The position numbers were made by a program, and so were the translations under genes. A stretch of 34,416 nucleotides of DNA, taken from positions 1 through 34,416 of the forward strand of contig JAOZPG010000007.1 of the NCBI GenBank assembly GCA_029932855.1, read 5' to 3'. The DNA is from Bacteroidales bacterium. GTDB lineage: Bacteria > Bacteroidota > Bacteroidia > Bacteroidales > VadinHA17. Shown one piece after another: positions 8,148 through 17,485 of this stretch; the first letter of the stretch is position 1, and each line of letters begins with the position of its first letter. The notes beneath the pieces were generated by a model. It had not been told where the DNA came from. It made no database searches and worked only from the letters and a program-made list of their open reading frames with translations.

Positions 8148-8774
8148 ATGTTTAAAAAATCATCCTTAATTAATACGATAACGGTCATTCTTAAAGCAAT
8201 GTGGTATTTGCAGTGTTTATCAGTGGCAGTATATATCGCTTTCTTTGTTCTTCTGCTTGTAAATCCCGATAATATCAATATTGATAAGTTTACAGGCTTT
8301 GGAATAGAATTCAAACAGATAGACCTGGGTTCCCAGACATTGAATGACGGAGCCAGCCATGCAATAATGCTGACCAATGGCCATGGCAGGCTGCATATAG
8401 CAGGCCATAAACAGGGGATAGTCCTGATTAAGGTGATAGTTGCCATTATTGAGGTATTAAGCTACATCTATATTTTCCATCTCCTGATAAAGATCTTCTC
8501 AGGTCTAAGTAAAGGCAACTTTTTCGAGCAGAGAAACGGCCTGATAATAAAAAGAATAGCCTTTGTAATAATAGCTGTAACAGCCTTTGTCGAACTGGCA
8601 CAGTTTTTCATAAGTGATTATGTCTTAAGGAACTACGAAATAAACTCAATGCAGCTGCAAAGAGACACGGAAATAGATTTTAAAAGCCTGTTTTTCGGCT
8701 TAATGTTACTGGTGATCTCAATAGTCTTTATTCGCGGAGCAAAGCTTAGGGAAGAACAGGAGCTCACAATATAG
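8148..8774 (+). CDS. DUF2975-type integral membrane protein
   Basis: This 208-residue inner-membrane protein has four predicted transmembrane helices, at about residues 12-40, 95-118, 133-157 and 182-200. The loop between helices 1 and 2 is extended (FTGFGIEFKQIDLG...HIAGHKQG). The motif LIKIFSGLSKGNFFEQRNGLIIKRIA after helix 2 is typical of DUF2975 proteins, in which a short F-x(n)-N helix precedes helix 3. The family is commonly encoded directly before a small Cro/CI-type regulator, as here (50-base gap), and its biochemical role is not known. The start is supported by a nearby -7 box at 8114-8121. A membrane sensor or modulator of the neighbouring regulator is possible but unproven. Confidence 0.75.
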   Translation: MFKKSSLINTITVILKAMWYLQCLSVAVYIAFFVLLLVNPDNINIDKFTGFGIEFKQIDLGSQTLNDGASHAIMLTNGHGRLHIAGHKQGIVLIKVIVAIIEVLSYIYIFHLLIKIFSGLSKGNFFEQRNGLIIKRIAFVIIAVTAFVELAQFFISDYVLRNYEINSMQLQRDTEIDFKSLFFGLMLLVISIVFIRGAKLREEQELTI

Positions 8775-8824
8775 ATTTTCATGATACTCTTTTTTAGAAT
8801 AAAAAAACAAACAAATTAAATACC

Positions 8825-9067
8825 ATGCCTATTAATACTAACCTGGATGTAATGCTGGCAAGGCGCAAGATGTCTCTTACAGAGCTGTCCGAGAGGATTG
8901 GCATCACCATGGCAAACCTGTCAATCCTGAAAAAGGGAAAAGCCAGAGCAATAAGATTCTCTACTCTTGAAGCCATCTGCAAGGCCCTTGACTGTCAGCC
9001 TGCAGATATACTGGAATACCAGGAAGGCGTTTTGCAACAAGATATTGATGATGATAAAAACAATTAA
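8825..9067 (+). CDS. Small Cro/CI-type (XRE, YozG-like) transcriptional regulator
   Basis: This 80-residue DNA-binding protein is almost entirely one helix-turn-helix domain. MLARRKMSLTELSERIGITMANLSILKKGKARAIRFSTLEAICKAL spans about residues 10-55, with the recognition helix around MANLSILKKGK. It ends in CQPADILEYQ, a signature of the YozG-like subgroup that pairs with DUF2975 proteins, followed by an acidic tail DIDDDKNN. It lies 50 bases after the membrane protein and probably shares its transcript. It is a plausible binder of the palindrome at 8118-8136, which would give autoregulation. The fold and family are well supported; the target and signal are inferred. Confidence 0.88.
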   Translation: MPINTNLDVMLARRKMSLTELSERIGITMANLSILKKGKARAIRFSTLEAICKALDCQPADILEYQEGVLQQDIDDDKNN

Positions 9068-9112
9068 GTTTTTTTTTTGGCTTAACACTTATCGTTTATC
9101 GATATTTTTTTA

Positions 9113-9142
9113 TTGTTATTTATAAAATATTATCTATTTTTA
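9113..9142 (+). promoter_or_regulatory. Putative promoter of the M1-like peptidase gene (TTG-N19-TATTTTTA)
   Basis: TTG at 9113-9115 is followed by exactly 19 bases and then TATTTTTA at 9135-9142, one mismatch from the Bacteroidota TAnnTTTG -7 box. The expected start, near 9149, leaves a ~22-base leader to the ATG at 9171. A start this close would leave almost no leader for the upstream TTG codon at 9156. Confidence 0.5.
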
Positions 9143-9170
9143 CTCCCATACTTACTTGAAGAATAAAGCA

Positions 9171-11330
9171 ATGAAGACACTACTTACAACATTATTGTTA
9201 AGCCTTATTATCCTTAATCTGTTTTCCCAGGACCTTAATCATGAACTGGATATAAAAATTGATATTGAGAATAGTTATATCCATGTTGAGGATAAGATCA
9301 GCTTTTCTGAGGATTATCTTTTAACACAGGATAAACTAACTTTCACCCTGCAAAAGGGATTGGAATTATCCTCCCCTGACAAAAAAGTCAAAACCGAAGT
9401 GATTAAGGAGTACAATAGTGATGACTCTGCAATTAGTATTACAGAATATAAAGTATATCTCAGGAACAATAATATCCCTAAAGAGATACGCCTGGTTTAC
9501 GAAGGAGAAATTTCCGATGATATTGAGGCCGGTGCGGCTGAGTATGCCAGGGGTTTTAGTGAAACCAGCGGTACAATTTCAGAGAAGGGAATATACCTGG
9601 CAGGATCAAGCTTCTGGATACCGGGATTTAATGAAGCTGAACTTGCAAGCTTTAACATGAATGTTGAAATTGATTCCGGATGGACAATCTTATCACAGGG
9701 GACAAGAACCATAGACCGGATGAATAAGGACAAACATATCATCAGCTATGAGTCACCCGAACCTATGGACGAGATTTACCTTGTTGGAGGGAAATGGACA
9801 GAATACTCCCAGTCGAACGGGAGAGTCCTGTTCCAGGCTTTCCTGAGAAGTCCTGATGGAAAGCTGGCCATGAAATATCTTGGTGCCACACAGGGATACC
9901 TTGCCATGTATGAAAAAATGATAGGTCCCTATCCCTTCACAAAGTTTGCCCTGGTCGAAAACTTCTGGGAGACAGGTTACGGGATGCCTTCTTTCACATT
10001 ACTGGGACCAAAAGTTATACGTTTCCCCTGGATACTTCATTCATCATACCCTCATGAACTGCTTCATAATTACTGGGGTAACTCGGTTTATGTTGACTAT
10101 GAGACAGGCAACTGGTGCGAAGGGATAACAGTTTATATGGCCGATCATCTTTTAAAGGAGCAACTGGGACAGGGTGCTGAATACCGGCAGGCAACACTGC
10201 AAAAATATACAGATTATGTAAATCCTCAGAATGACTTTCCCGTTTCGGAATTTTTGTCAAGGAATAATTCTGCAGAAGAAGCAATAGGCTACGGCAAGGC
10301 TATGATGATAAATAATATGCTCAGGTATTATTATGGCGATAAAACATTCTTAAAGGCTTACTCAAAATTCTATAATGACTACAAATTCAAGAAAGCAGGA
10401 TTCAATGATATAAAGCATTGTTTTGAAGAGATCACAGGTGATGATCTCAGCTCTTTCTTCAATCAATGGATAGAAAAAGCAGGTGCCCCTTCTCTTAGCT
10501 TATCAAATGTTGAAGTAACAACCGGGGATGAAGCTTATGAACTCACATTCCGTCTCAGCCAGATACAGAAAGAAGAAACGTTTGAGCTGAAGATCCCTGT
10601 TTATATATACCTGGAAGGAAGCGAAACAGTTAAGACTGTATCAATAAACATGAACAACAGGGAAAAAGACTATTCACTTAAATTCAGGGAAAAACCTGTC
10701 AGGCTGGAGATAGATCCTACATTTCAGATATTCAGAAGGCTTGACAGAAATGAAGTTCCTACAACACTAACACAACTTTTTGGTGCCAGTGATGCTCTCT
10801 TAATATTGCCCTCAGAAAGCCCCTATATCAATGAATATAAAGCCATGGCAGAAATATGGAAAGCCACACAGGAGGCACAGGATAAAAACCTGAAAATAGT
10901 GAAGGATAGTGAGATTGGAGCCATCCCTGCAGATATTACCACCTGGGTACTTGGATTTGAAAACATTTTTGCCGAAGCATCACAAATACCGGAAAAATAT
11001 TTTAATAAATTAAGTAATGAAGAACAGGCTTCTGCAACAAAGTTAAAAAAGGAGGGATCATTGGTATATGCTATACAGAACCCTGAGAACCAGGAACTCA
11101 GTCTTGGATTTATGGCAAGCAACAATTCTGAAGCCATTGCGGGTCTTACTATGAAACTTCTTCATTATGGCAAGTATTCATACCTGGGATTTGAGGGTAA
11201 GGAGCCTGTAAATATATTAAAAGGGATATTCCCGGCATTAGGCTCACCTCTTAATTATGCTATTCCCTATGATGGCATAATTATACCGGTATCGGCAAAA
11301 ATCACAGCCAGGAAAGCCCTTACAGAATAA
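9171..11330 (+). CDS. Exported M1-family-like zinc metallopeptidase with altered GxMEN motif
   Basis: This is a secreted or periplasmic gluzincin-type peptidase of 719 residues. A signal peptide at 1-20 (MKTLLTTLLLSLIILNLFSQ) supports the ATG at 9171 over an in-frame TTG at 9156. The zinc site is complete: HELLH at 295-299 and, 18 residues later, Glu318 in NWCEG, the exact HExxH-x18-E spacing of M1 enzymes. A likely transition-state tyrosine is Tyr374 in GYGKAMMINNML. The substrate-recognition motif normally GxMEN reads YGMPS at about 270-274, so the Glu that binds a free N-terminus is absent. The C-terminal ~220 residues include a beta-rich part and a second domain (about 530-719). It may act as an oligopeptidase rather than a classical aminopeptidase. 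It is followed by two more exported proteins on the same strand. Confidence 0.82.
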   Translation: MKTLLTTLLLSLIILNLFSQDLNHELDIKIDIENSYIHVEDKISFSEDYLLTQDKLTFTLQKGLELSSPDKKVKTEVIKEYNSDDSAISITEYKVYLRNNNIPKEIRLVYEGEISDDIEAGAAEYARGFSETSGTISEKGIYLAGSSFWIPGFNEAELASFNMNVEIDSGWTILSQGTRTIDRMNKDKHIISYESPEPMDEIYLVGGKWTEYSQSNGRVLFQAFLRSPDGKLAMKYLGATQGYLAMYEKMIGPYPFTKFALVENFWETGYGMPSFTLLGPKVIRFPWILHSSYPHELLHNYWGNSVYVDYETGNWCEGITVYMADHLLKEQLGQGAEYRQATLQKYTDYVNPQNDFPVSEFLSRNNSAEEAIGYGKAMMINNMLRYYYGDKTFLKAYSKFYNDYKFKKAGFNDIKHCFEEITGDDLSSFFNQWIEKAGAPSLSLSNVEVTTGDEAYELTFRLSQIQKEETFELKIPVYIYLEGSETVKTVSINMNNREKDYSLKFREKPVRLEIDPTFQIFRRLDRNEVPTTLTQLFGASDALLILPSESPYINEYKAMAEIWKATQEAQDKNLKIVKDSEIGAIPADITTWVLGFENIFAEASQIPEKYFNKLSNEEQASATKLKKEGSLVYAIQNPENQELSLGFMASNNSEAIAGLTMKLLHYGKYSYLGFEGKEPVNILKGIFPALGSPLNYAIPYDGIIIPVSAKITARKALTE

Positions 11331-11350
11331 TGTACATAAAACTAAATCTA

Positions 11351-11365
11351 CAGGTAATATACCTG
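11351..11365. promoter_or_regulatory. Short inverted repeat CAGGTA-ATA-TACCTG
   Basis: Perfect 6-base arms with a 3-base centre lie in the 66-base gap between the M1-like peptidase and the TolB-like lipoprotein genes. It could be an operator or a small RNA hairpin. No T-tract follows, so it is not a standard terminator. Confidence is low because short dyads arise by chance. Confidence 0.25.
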
Positions 11366-11396
11366 AATAATAAACTATCAACTAATACCTAATAAA

Positions 11397-12446
11397 ATGA
11401 AGAAGATCGTATTAAATCTTTTCCTGGCTGCATCTGTACTTGGCACAGCTATATCATGCCAGTCAGCAAGCAATAATAAAGAAGATAACAATGCTAAAGA
11501 CTCAAGCCTGGCAGAAAAAGTTGTATTTGAAGATGTAAGCACAGACCAGGAAATGAGAGTCTGGAAAATACCCAACATCTATAATGCTGCTGAAGCATAT
11601 TTCTCACCAGATGGAAAAAGCATGATCTGTAATGCCAAATTTGAAACTGACAGTTTCCATATGGTATATACTTTAAATGTTGACGGCACAAACATTAAAA
11701 GGATAAATGACAAGGGCATGGATGCTTGCAGTTATTACTATCCTGACGGGAAAAAGATCATCTGGACATCCACAAGGGATAATCTGGACATGAAGCCCGG
11801 AGTCTATTCTGATGCCAGAAACTATCCACAGGGAGCCGAGCTGTATTCCAGTGACCTTGATGGAGGACATGTAGTAAGACTTACAAACAATAAATACTAC
11901 GATGCAGAGGTTTCTGTCTCTCCCGACGGATCGAAAATACTCTTTGGACGCCAGACCGAGGGCAGCATGGACCTGTGGGTTATGGATGTTGACGGCAGCA
12001 ATGAACACCAGGTAACATTTACCGAAGATGACCAGGAAGGTGGTGCTTTCTATATGCCCGACAGCGAGACTATCATTTACAGGGCATGGTCGAAAAAAGA
12101 AGAAGGAAAAAGAGGAATGGCAATGACTATCTATACTATTAAGGATGATGGTACAGACCTGAAACAATTAACACATAATGATGGTACCAACTGGGCTCCA
12201 TTTCCTGCATACGACGGAAAACATTTTGTATTCGTGAAAGTACTTCCTCCGATGAACTTCGAGATATTCATGATGGATATGGAAACAGGCGAAGAGACCA
12301 GGCTAACCTACAGTGATGCCTTTGACGGATTTCCTGTTCTTTCCCCGGATGCCAAAACTCTGGGTTTTTCATCCAGCAGGGGAGCTCCGGAAGGAGAAAG
12401 AACCCTTACTCTCTACTGTATGGATATTTCATCACTGGGATTGTAA
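11397..12446 (+). CDS. TolB-like (PD40) beta-propeller lipoprotein
   Basis: This 349-residue lipoprotein begins with a signal peptide and lipobox (FLAASVLGTAISC, Cys21), followed by a polar linker SASNNKEDNNAKDSS. The rest is a WD40-like/TolB propeller: repeated blades carry SPDGK-type turns (YFSPDGKSMICNA, YYPDGKKIIWTS, SVSPDGSKILFGR, MPDSETIIYRAW, SPDAKTLGFSS) alternating with strands such as LYSSDLDGGHVVRLT and LWVMDVDGSNEHQVTF. These domains usually bind peptides or partner proteins; some C-terminally fused relatives are prolyl oligopeptidases, but no hydrolase domain is present here. It probably sits in the periplasm or outer membrane, between two exported peptidases, which hints at a role in peptide capture or processing. 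The exact ligand is unknown. Confidence 0.82.
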   Translation: MKKIVLNLFLAASVLGTAISCQSASNNKEDNNAKDSSLAEKVVFEDVSTDQEMRVWKIPNIYNAAEAYFSPDGKSMICNAKFETDSFHMVYTLNVDGTNIKRINDKGMDACSYYYPDGKKIIWTSTRDNLDMKPGVYSDARNYPQGAELYSSDLDGGHVVRLTNNKYYDAEVSVSPDGSKILFGRQTEGSMDLWVMDVDGSNEHQVTFTEDDQEGGAFYMPDSETIIYRAWSKKEEGKRGMAMTIYTIKDDGTDLKQLTHNDGTNWAPFPAYDGKHFVFVKVLPPMNFEIFMMDMETGEETRLTYSDAFDGFPVLSPDAKTLGFSSSRGAPEGERTLTLYCMDISSLGL

Positions 12447-12526
12447 AATCAGTTTATACTGTTAACCGGCTAAAAAGCAACTTAAATTAATATAATAACG
12501 TCATGTATCTAAAGAATTTAATTAAT

Positions 12527-14317
12527 ATGAAGAACTTACTCCTGGCAGCAATGGTGTCTCTGCTTATATCCGGGTGTTCCCGTAGTGGCATTGACAACCC
12601 GGAAATAAGTACAGCGGAACTTAACGATCATATCAGCTTCCTGGCTTCCGATTCCCTTAAAGGACGATTTCCCGGTACTCCTGGTGGCAAGATGGCTGCT
12701 GAATATATCACTGAACAATTCCAGTCTTTTGGATATGAAACATTATCGGAAAACGGATTCCAGACACTTGAAGTTATTACAGGTATAGAAGCCAGAGATA
12801 ACAGTCTCTCCTTTGAAGGAGTACAAGGAGTTTTAAATGAGGATTTCATACCTTTTAAATTCTCGGCAAACGGGAGCCTCAGCGGTGAAGTGGTATTTTG
12901 TGGTTATGGCTTTGACATAGACAAGAAAGAATTGTCATGGCTTGATTATGAAGGCATGGACCTTACAGGCAAATGGGTATTGATACTGAGAGCTGACCCT
13001 GAGCTGGATAATGATGAAAGTATGTTTATTGATTATTCAGGCGACAGGAACAAGGTGCTTTCAGCAAAAGATAAAGGTGCTGCTGGTGTATTGCTGGTAT
13101 CAGGTGTGGATTATGACAAGAAAGATGCCCTGGTAAAGCTCCTTCCCGAACAGATGGGAAGCAATTCAGGCATACCTGCTTTCCAGATTAAAAGAGAGCT
13201 TGCCAATAAAATACTTGAAAAAAGCGGTAAGACAATAGAGGAACTGGAAACTGTCCTGATGAATGACAGGAAACCCGTTTCTTTCGCTACAGGAGTTAAA
13301 CTCAGTGCAAATTCAGAGATTGAATTTACTAAGGTTGAAACACAAAATGTTATAGGCTTCCTGGAAGGTAATGATCCTGTTCTTAAGGAAGAGATCATTC
13401 TTATTGGCGGACATTACGACCACCTTGGTATGGGAGGACCTACAACAGGCTCAAGGGTACCTGATGAAGTGGCCATACACAATGGTGCCGATGATAATGC
13501 TTCAGGTGTTGCCAGCGTAATTGAAATAGCTGAAAAACTTGCAGCCAACAGGAAATCGCTTAAAAGAAGTGTTATCGTTATGGCTTTTACAGGCGAAGAG
13601 ATGGGCTTGCTTGGCTCAAAATATTTTACAGCCAATCCCCTTGTTGATCTTGACAGGATAGTAGCTGCAGTAAATGTTGATATGGTGGGTCGTCTTAAGC
13701 CATCTAACGAACTTATGGTAGGAGGCACAGGCACAGCTGTTGAGACTGAAGACCTCCTTAATGACCTGGTGGAGGGAACAGTATTTAAACTGGCAATGTC
13801 ACGCAACGGCCTTGGCCCCTCAGACCACGCATCATTTTATATTGAAGAGATCCCCGTATTCTTCTTTTCAACTGGAGCCCATGAAGATTATCATACCCCC
13901 CGGGATGATATAGACAAAATCAATTTCGAAGGACTGAAGCAAGTTGATGACATGATATATGAGCTTATGCTAAAGCTGGTAAACATGGATAATAAACTCA
14001 CATTCCAGGAGGCAGGACCCATGCAACAGTCATCAGGAGCCCGCCGCGTAAGAGGAGTAACACTGGGTATTATGCCAAGCTTTACCGATACAGGCAATGA
14101 TGGAATGGGGATAGATGGTGTTACGCCTGGTAAACCCGCCCATGAAGCTGGTATTTTAAAGGGAGACAAAATAATTGCTATTGAAGGAAAAGAAGTAACC
14201 AACATATATGATTATATGGCAAGAATGAGTAAACTGGATTTTGGTCAGACCATTACAATAGATATTCTCAGGGGTGATGAGAAACTAATATTTATTGTTA
14301 AGCTGGAGGACAAGTAA
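12527..14317 (+). CDS. M28-family zinc peptidase lipoprotein with PA-like and PDZ domains
   Basis: This exported lipoprotein peptidase has 596 residues. The ATG at 12527 begins a compact signal peptide with lipobox (MKNLLLAAMVSLLISGC); an in-frame ATG at 12503 would add eight residues and is less likely. A protease-associated-like insert occupies about 115-250. The M28 di-zinc site is intact: His296 in GGHYDH, Asp322/323 in GADDNASG, catalytic Glu357-Glu358 in TGEEMG, Asp385 in NVDMVG and His456 in EDYHTP. A C-terminal PDZ domain (about 505-596) contains GVTPGKPAHEAGILKGDKII. The M28 family contains aminopeptidases and related amidohydrolases; an aminopeptidase role in the periplasm is most likely. 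It neighbours an M1-like peptidase and a propeller lipoprotein, all exported. Confidence 0.9.
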   Translation: MKNLLLAAMVSLLISGCSRSGIDNPEISTAELNDHISFLASDSLKGRFPGTPGGKMAAEYITEQFQSFGYETLSENGFQTLEVITGIEARDNSLSFEGVQGVLNEDFIPFKFSANGSLSGEVVFCGYGFDIDKKELSWLDYEGMDLTGKWVLILRADPELDNDESMFIDYSGDRNKVLSAKDKGAAGVLLVSGVDYDKKDALVKLLPEQMGSNSGIPAFQIKRELANKILEKSGKTIEELETVLMNDRKPVSFATGVKLSANSEIEFTKVETQNVIGFLEGNDPVLKEEIILIGGHYDHLGMGGPTTGSRVPDEVAIHNGADDNASGVASVIEIAEKLAANRKSLKRSVIVMAFTGEEMGLLGSKYFTANPLVDLDRIVAAVNVDMVGRLKPSNELMVGGTGTAVETEDLLNDLVEGTVFKLAMSRNGLGPSDHASFYIEEIPVFFFSTGAHEDYHTPRDDIDKINFEGLKQVDDMIYELMLKLVNMDNKLTFQEAGPMQQSSGARRVRGVTLGIMPSFTDTGNDGMGIDGVTPGKPAHEAGILKGDKIIAIEGKEVTNIYDYMARMSKLDFGQTITIDILRGDEKLIFIVKLEDK

Positions 14318-14393
14318 GCCGGGACAAAACAAATATTCCCTACGGGGAAATTAGAGCCATACAGAAAAGAAACAACACATTAAACCTGATAAA

Positions 14394-15260
14394 ATGAAAA
14401 AATCGATAATTGCCATAATTCTGCTTTCAGTATTCGGACTTGCATTTGAAACCGATAAGCCTGCCTATATGTTATATACGGGAGAAGGCGAGCAGGTAAG
14501 TTATGAGAATATGATAAAAGAGCTTGAAAAAGCCGACCTGGTATTTTTTGGGGAACAGCATGACGATGCCATTGGACACTGGCTGGAGTTCGAGATTACA
14601 AAGGACCTGTATAAAGCCAAAGGACAGGATCTGATACTTGCTGCTGAGATGTTTGAGAATGATAACCAGGTAATCCTCTCAGAATACCTTGAAGGAAAGA
14701 TCTCGAAGAAAAGTTTTGAGGCAGAAGCACGCCTGTGGCCAAATTACCAGGGCGATTATAAGCCCCTGGTAGAATTTGCAAAGGAAAAAGGACTGTTCTT
14801 TATTGCTTCAAACGTTCCGAGAAGGTATGCAGCTGTTGTTCATACCGGCGGACTTGTAGCTCTCGACAGCCTCTCTGATGAAGCAAAAAGGTTCCTCCCT
14901 CCCCTGCCCATTGCTTACGATCCTGAAGTTAAATGCTATGCTGATATGATGAAAATGACCGGCATGATGGCTCATGTTAATGAGAACTTCCCCAAAGCAC
15001 AGGCAATTAAAGATGCTACCATGGCTCATTTTACCATGAAACAATGGAAAGAAGGAAAACTTATTATTCACTATAACGGAAGTTACCACTCAAATAATTT
15101 TGAAGGTATTATCTGGCATATCCGCCAGCAATACCCTGAACTTAACATAATGACCATTGCCAATGAAAAGCAGGCCGACCTGAGCAAGCTTAATGAAGAA
15201 TACCTGGGCCTCGGCAGTTATGTACTATTGGTTCATGAGTCAATGACCAAAACCCGTTAA
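14394..15260 (+). CDS. ChaN-like haem-binding/iron-regulated protein
   Basis: This 288-residue exported protein has a signal sequence at about 1-20 (MKKSIIAIILLSVFGLAF). The family motif FFGEQHDDAIGHWLEFEI lies near residues 50-67. Further conserved blocks are LAAEMFENDNQ, YKPLVEFAKEKGLFFIASNVPRRYA and HYNGSYHSNNFEG near 225-237, a typical ChaN-like pattern. ChaN of Campylobacter is a lipoprotein that binds stacked haem molecules; related proteins are often iron-regulated. It sits 11 bases before the TonB-dependent receptor and is the first gene of a likely haem-uptake operon, which supports a role in haem capture or handling. A Cys lipobox is not evident, so it is probably periplasmic rather than lipid-anchored. 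The family call is firm; haem binding is inferred. Confidence 0.85.
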   Translation: MKKSIIAIILLSVFGLAFETDKPAYMLYTGEGEQVSYENMIKELEKADLVFFGEQHDDAIGHWLEFEITKDLYKAKGQDLILAAEMFENDNQVILSEYLEGKISKKSFEAEARLWPNYQGDYKPLVEFAKEKGLFFIASNVPRRYAAVVHTGGLVALDSLSDEAKRFLPPLPIAYDPEVKCYADMMKMTGMMAHVNENFPKAQAIKDATMAHFTMKQWKEGKLIIHYNGSYHSNNFEGIIWHIRQQYPELNIMTIANEKQADLSKLNEEYLGLGSYVLLVHESMTKTR

Positions 15261-15271
15261 AATACCGGACT

Positions 15272-17485
15272 ATGCAAGCCAATAAATTACTTGTAATTCT
15301 TGTATTGGGCTTTCTTTCTGTCTCATCCGGCCTGTACTCACAAAATTCCAGTGTGAAGGTCATTGATGAGCAGACATCTGAAGCATGCTCCTATGCCAAC
15401 CTGGTTCTTTATGATATGCAGGGGAACTACATAAAGGGAATGAGTTCAGATATCAATGGTGAAGTAAAGTTTAGTATTGATAAACAAAGTAAGTTTAAGA
15501 TTAGTTTTGTCGGTTATACAACTTATTCGGGTAGCATTTCGCCGGGTGAGAAGCTGACAATAAGTCTTAAACCTGATTTCCTGGAACTTGAGACTGTTGT
15601 TGTAACAGGGCAATATAACCCAAAGCCTGTTGATAAGTCAATCTATCAAATAGATCTTATAAGCGGCCGCCAGATGGAAGAACGAGGCGTAAATAACCTG
15701 GCTGAGGCTCTTTCAAATGAAACAAATATCCGGCTTAAGGTTGATCCTTCACTGGGTACAAGCCTTTCTCTTAACGGGCTGGGAGGCGAAAATGTTAAGT
15801 TCCTTATTGATGGTGTGCCTATAGTAGGAAGGTTAAACGGGAATGTTGACCTTACCCAGATAAATATGGACAATGTAGATCATATTGAAGTGGTAAAAGG
15901 GCCTATGTCGGTTGTTTATGGTACCAATGCCCTGGCAGGAGTGGTAAATATCATAATGAAAGAGAATACGACTTATAGCAATTCCTTGAAATTAAGTTCA
16001 TATACAGGTACGGAAGGCGGATATAATTTCACTGCTTCAGCTTCAGCGATCAGGGGAAACAATTCCCTCTCAATCCAGGGAACAAGGAATATGTTCCTGG
16101 GTATTGACCTGTCAGATACCACTAGATCTATGGAATTTAAACCCAAGCTGCAGTACAATACCGGCTTAAACTACGCATTCAGGAAAAATGATTTCAAGCT
16201 AAAACTCAGCGCCAAGTACTTTGACGAAGAAATAAGACATTACAGGGAACCACAGGGTGTTTCTGTTATAGACCAGTATTTCTACACCAAACGTTTTGTT
16301 GGTTCAATGCAGGTAAATACCAGGCTTGGTGAAAATTTCTTTTTCGAAGCTATAGGAGCATATTCCCCTTATAACAGGGAAACGGTGAATTACCTTAAAG
16401 ACCTGACCACTTTTGAGCAGACCCTAACAGGCTCCTCCATTACAAATTTCAATAACATTATGTTCAGAACAAGCATAATGTTTGAAAAAGAAGGATCCAG
16501 GATCAGTACACAGGCAGGACTTGACATGAACAGGGATGATGCAAGCGGTGACAAAATAAGTGCTGATGACCCAACAATGGGTGATTATGCGGCATTTATA
16601 AGTGCCCAGTATGAATTTCTGCCAAATGCCACCATTCAACCGGGACTGAGATTAATATATAATACAAAATACCAGGCACCCATAACCCCATCAATCAACC
16701 TGCAATGGCGTTTGTTTGACAAGATAAATTTCAGGGCTTCCTACGCCAAAGGATTCAGGGCACCAAGCATAAAGGAATTATATCTCGACTTTGTAGATTC
16801 CAATCATGATCTTCACGGCAACCCTGATCTGAAAGCTGAAACCAATCATAGCTTTAACTCATCAATTGCATATAATATTGAAGGGGAAAATTTCTTAATA
16901 AAACTTGAGCCGGCTTTCTTTTTCACTTCAGGCAAGAATATTATTGAGATATATCCTGTCAGTGCGGGGTCGACCGAATATCAAACCACCAATATTGCTA
17001 AGAGACAAACCATAGGCGGAGAGTTTAATACATCATTTTTACTCTATCCAAGCCTAACAATAAATGCCGGCTATGGCTTAACAGGAATCATTGGAGGAAT
17101 GATGGATTTCGGCTCTGAAGGTTTTGATAAAAATAACTTCTACAGTAACATTAGCCTGAGCACCAAATATAATTTCAGGAAACAAAAACTGATCCTTGCT
17201 GCCTATTTTAAGTATTATGGCTCAACCCCCAGGCTCATGAGTGTTGATACCGATAATGACCCGGAAACTCCTGATGAGTTTGTTTATATCTACCGTAAGG
17301 CTTATGGTGATCTTGAGACAACCATTACAAAACAATTCTGGGGAAACCGGCTGGGTATAATACTTGGAGGGAAGAATCTTCTTAATGTTACTTACGTTGG
17401 TTATGAGAATGGAACTGAAGTATTCGCTCCCACTGCTTTTGGAAGATATTTCTTCCTGAAACTCAACCTGAATCTAAGCAAATGA
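15272..17485 (+). CDS. TonB-dependent outer-membrane receptor (haem/iron type, HmuR-like)
   Basis: This 737-residue outer-membrane active transporter has a signal peptide at 1-23 (LLVILVLGFLSVSSGLYSQ). A carboxypeptidase-regulatory-like domain follows at about 26-105 (NSSVKVIDEQTSEACSYANL). A TonB-box-like linker (ETVVVTGQY, about 109-117) precedes the plug domain (about 125-230), which has FLIDGVPIVGR, HIEVVKGPMSVVYGTNALAGVVNII. The barrel occupies the remainder and contains the receptor motif FRASYAKGFRAPSIKELY near 488-505. Its C-terminus ends in an outer-membrane-type strand (FGRYFFLKLNLNLSK). There is no SusD partner; instead its stop overlaps the start of a HmuY-like haem-binding lipoprotein by 4 bases (ATGA). 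This points to haem import rather than glycan import. The substrate is inferred from neighbours. Confidence 0.9.
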   Translation: MQANKLLVILVLGFLSVSSGLYSQNSSVKVIDEQTSEACSYANLVLYDMQGNYIKGMSSDINGEVKFSIDKQSKFKISFVGYTTYSGSISPGEKLTISLKPDFLELETVVVTGQYNPKPVDKSIYQIDLISGRQMEERGVNNLAEALSNETNIRLKVDPSLGTSLSLNGLGGENVKFLIDGVPIVGRLNGNVDLTQINMDNVDHIEVVKGPMSVVYGTNALAGVVNIIMKENTTYSNSLKLSSYTGTEGGYNFTASASAIRGNNSLSIQGTRNMFLGIDLSDTTRSMEFKPKLQYNTGLNYAFRKNDFKLKLSAKYFDEEIRHYREPQGVSVIDQYFYTKRFVGSMQVNTRLGENFFFEAIGAYSPYNRETVNYLKDLTTFEQTLTGSSITNFNNIMFRTSIMFEKEGSRISTQAGLDMNRDDASGDKISADDPTMGDYAAFISAQYEFLPNATIQPGLRLIYNTKYQAPITPSINLQWRLFDKINFRASYAKGFRAPSIKELYLDFVDSNHDLHGNPDLKAETNHSFNSSIAYNIEGENFLIKLEPAFFFTSGKNIIEIYPVSAGSTEYQTTNIAKRQTIGGEFNTSFLLYPSLTINAGYGLTGIIGGMMDFGSEGFDKNNFYSNISLSTKYNFRKQKLILAAYFKYYGSTPRLMSVDTDNDPETPDEFVYIYRKAYGDLETTITKQFWGNRLGIILGGKNLLNVTYVGYENGTEVFAPTAFGRYFFLKLNLNLSK

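Noticed and set aside
8825-9067. Antitoxin of a toxin-antitoxin pair
   Set aside because: The neighbour is a four-helix DUF2975 membrane protein, a known partner of YozG-like regulators, with no toxin signature.
9069-9078. Run of ten T after the XRE gene as a terminator
   Set aside because: No stable stem precedes it; TTAAG/CTTAA arms around the run give only 5 weak pairs.
14336-14349. Hairpin TTCCC-TACG-GGGAA after the M28 peptidase gene
   Set aside because: The UNCG-type loop is attractive, but the stem has only 5 pairs and no T-tract follows; it could be chance.
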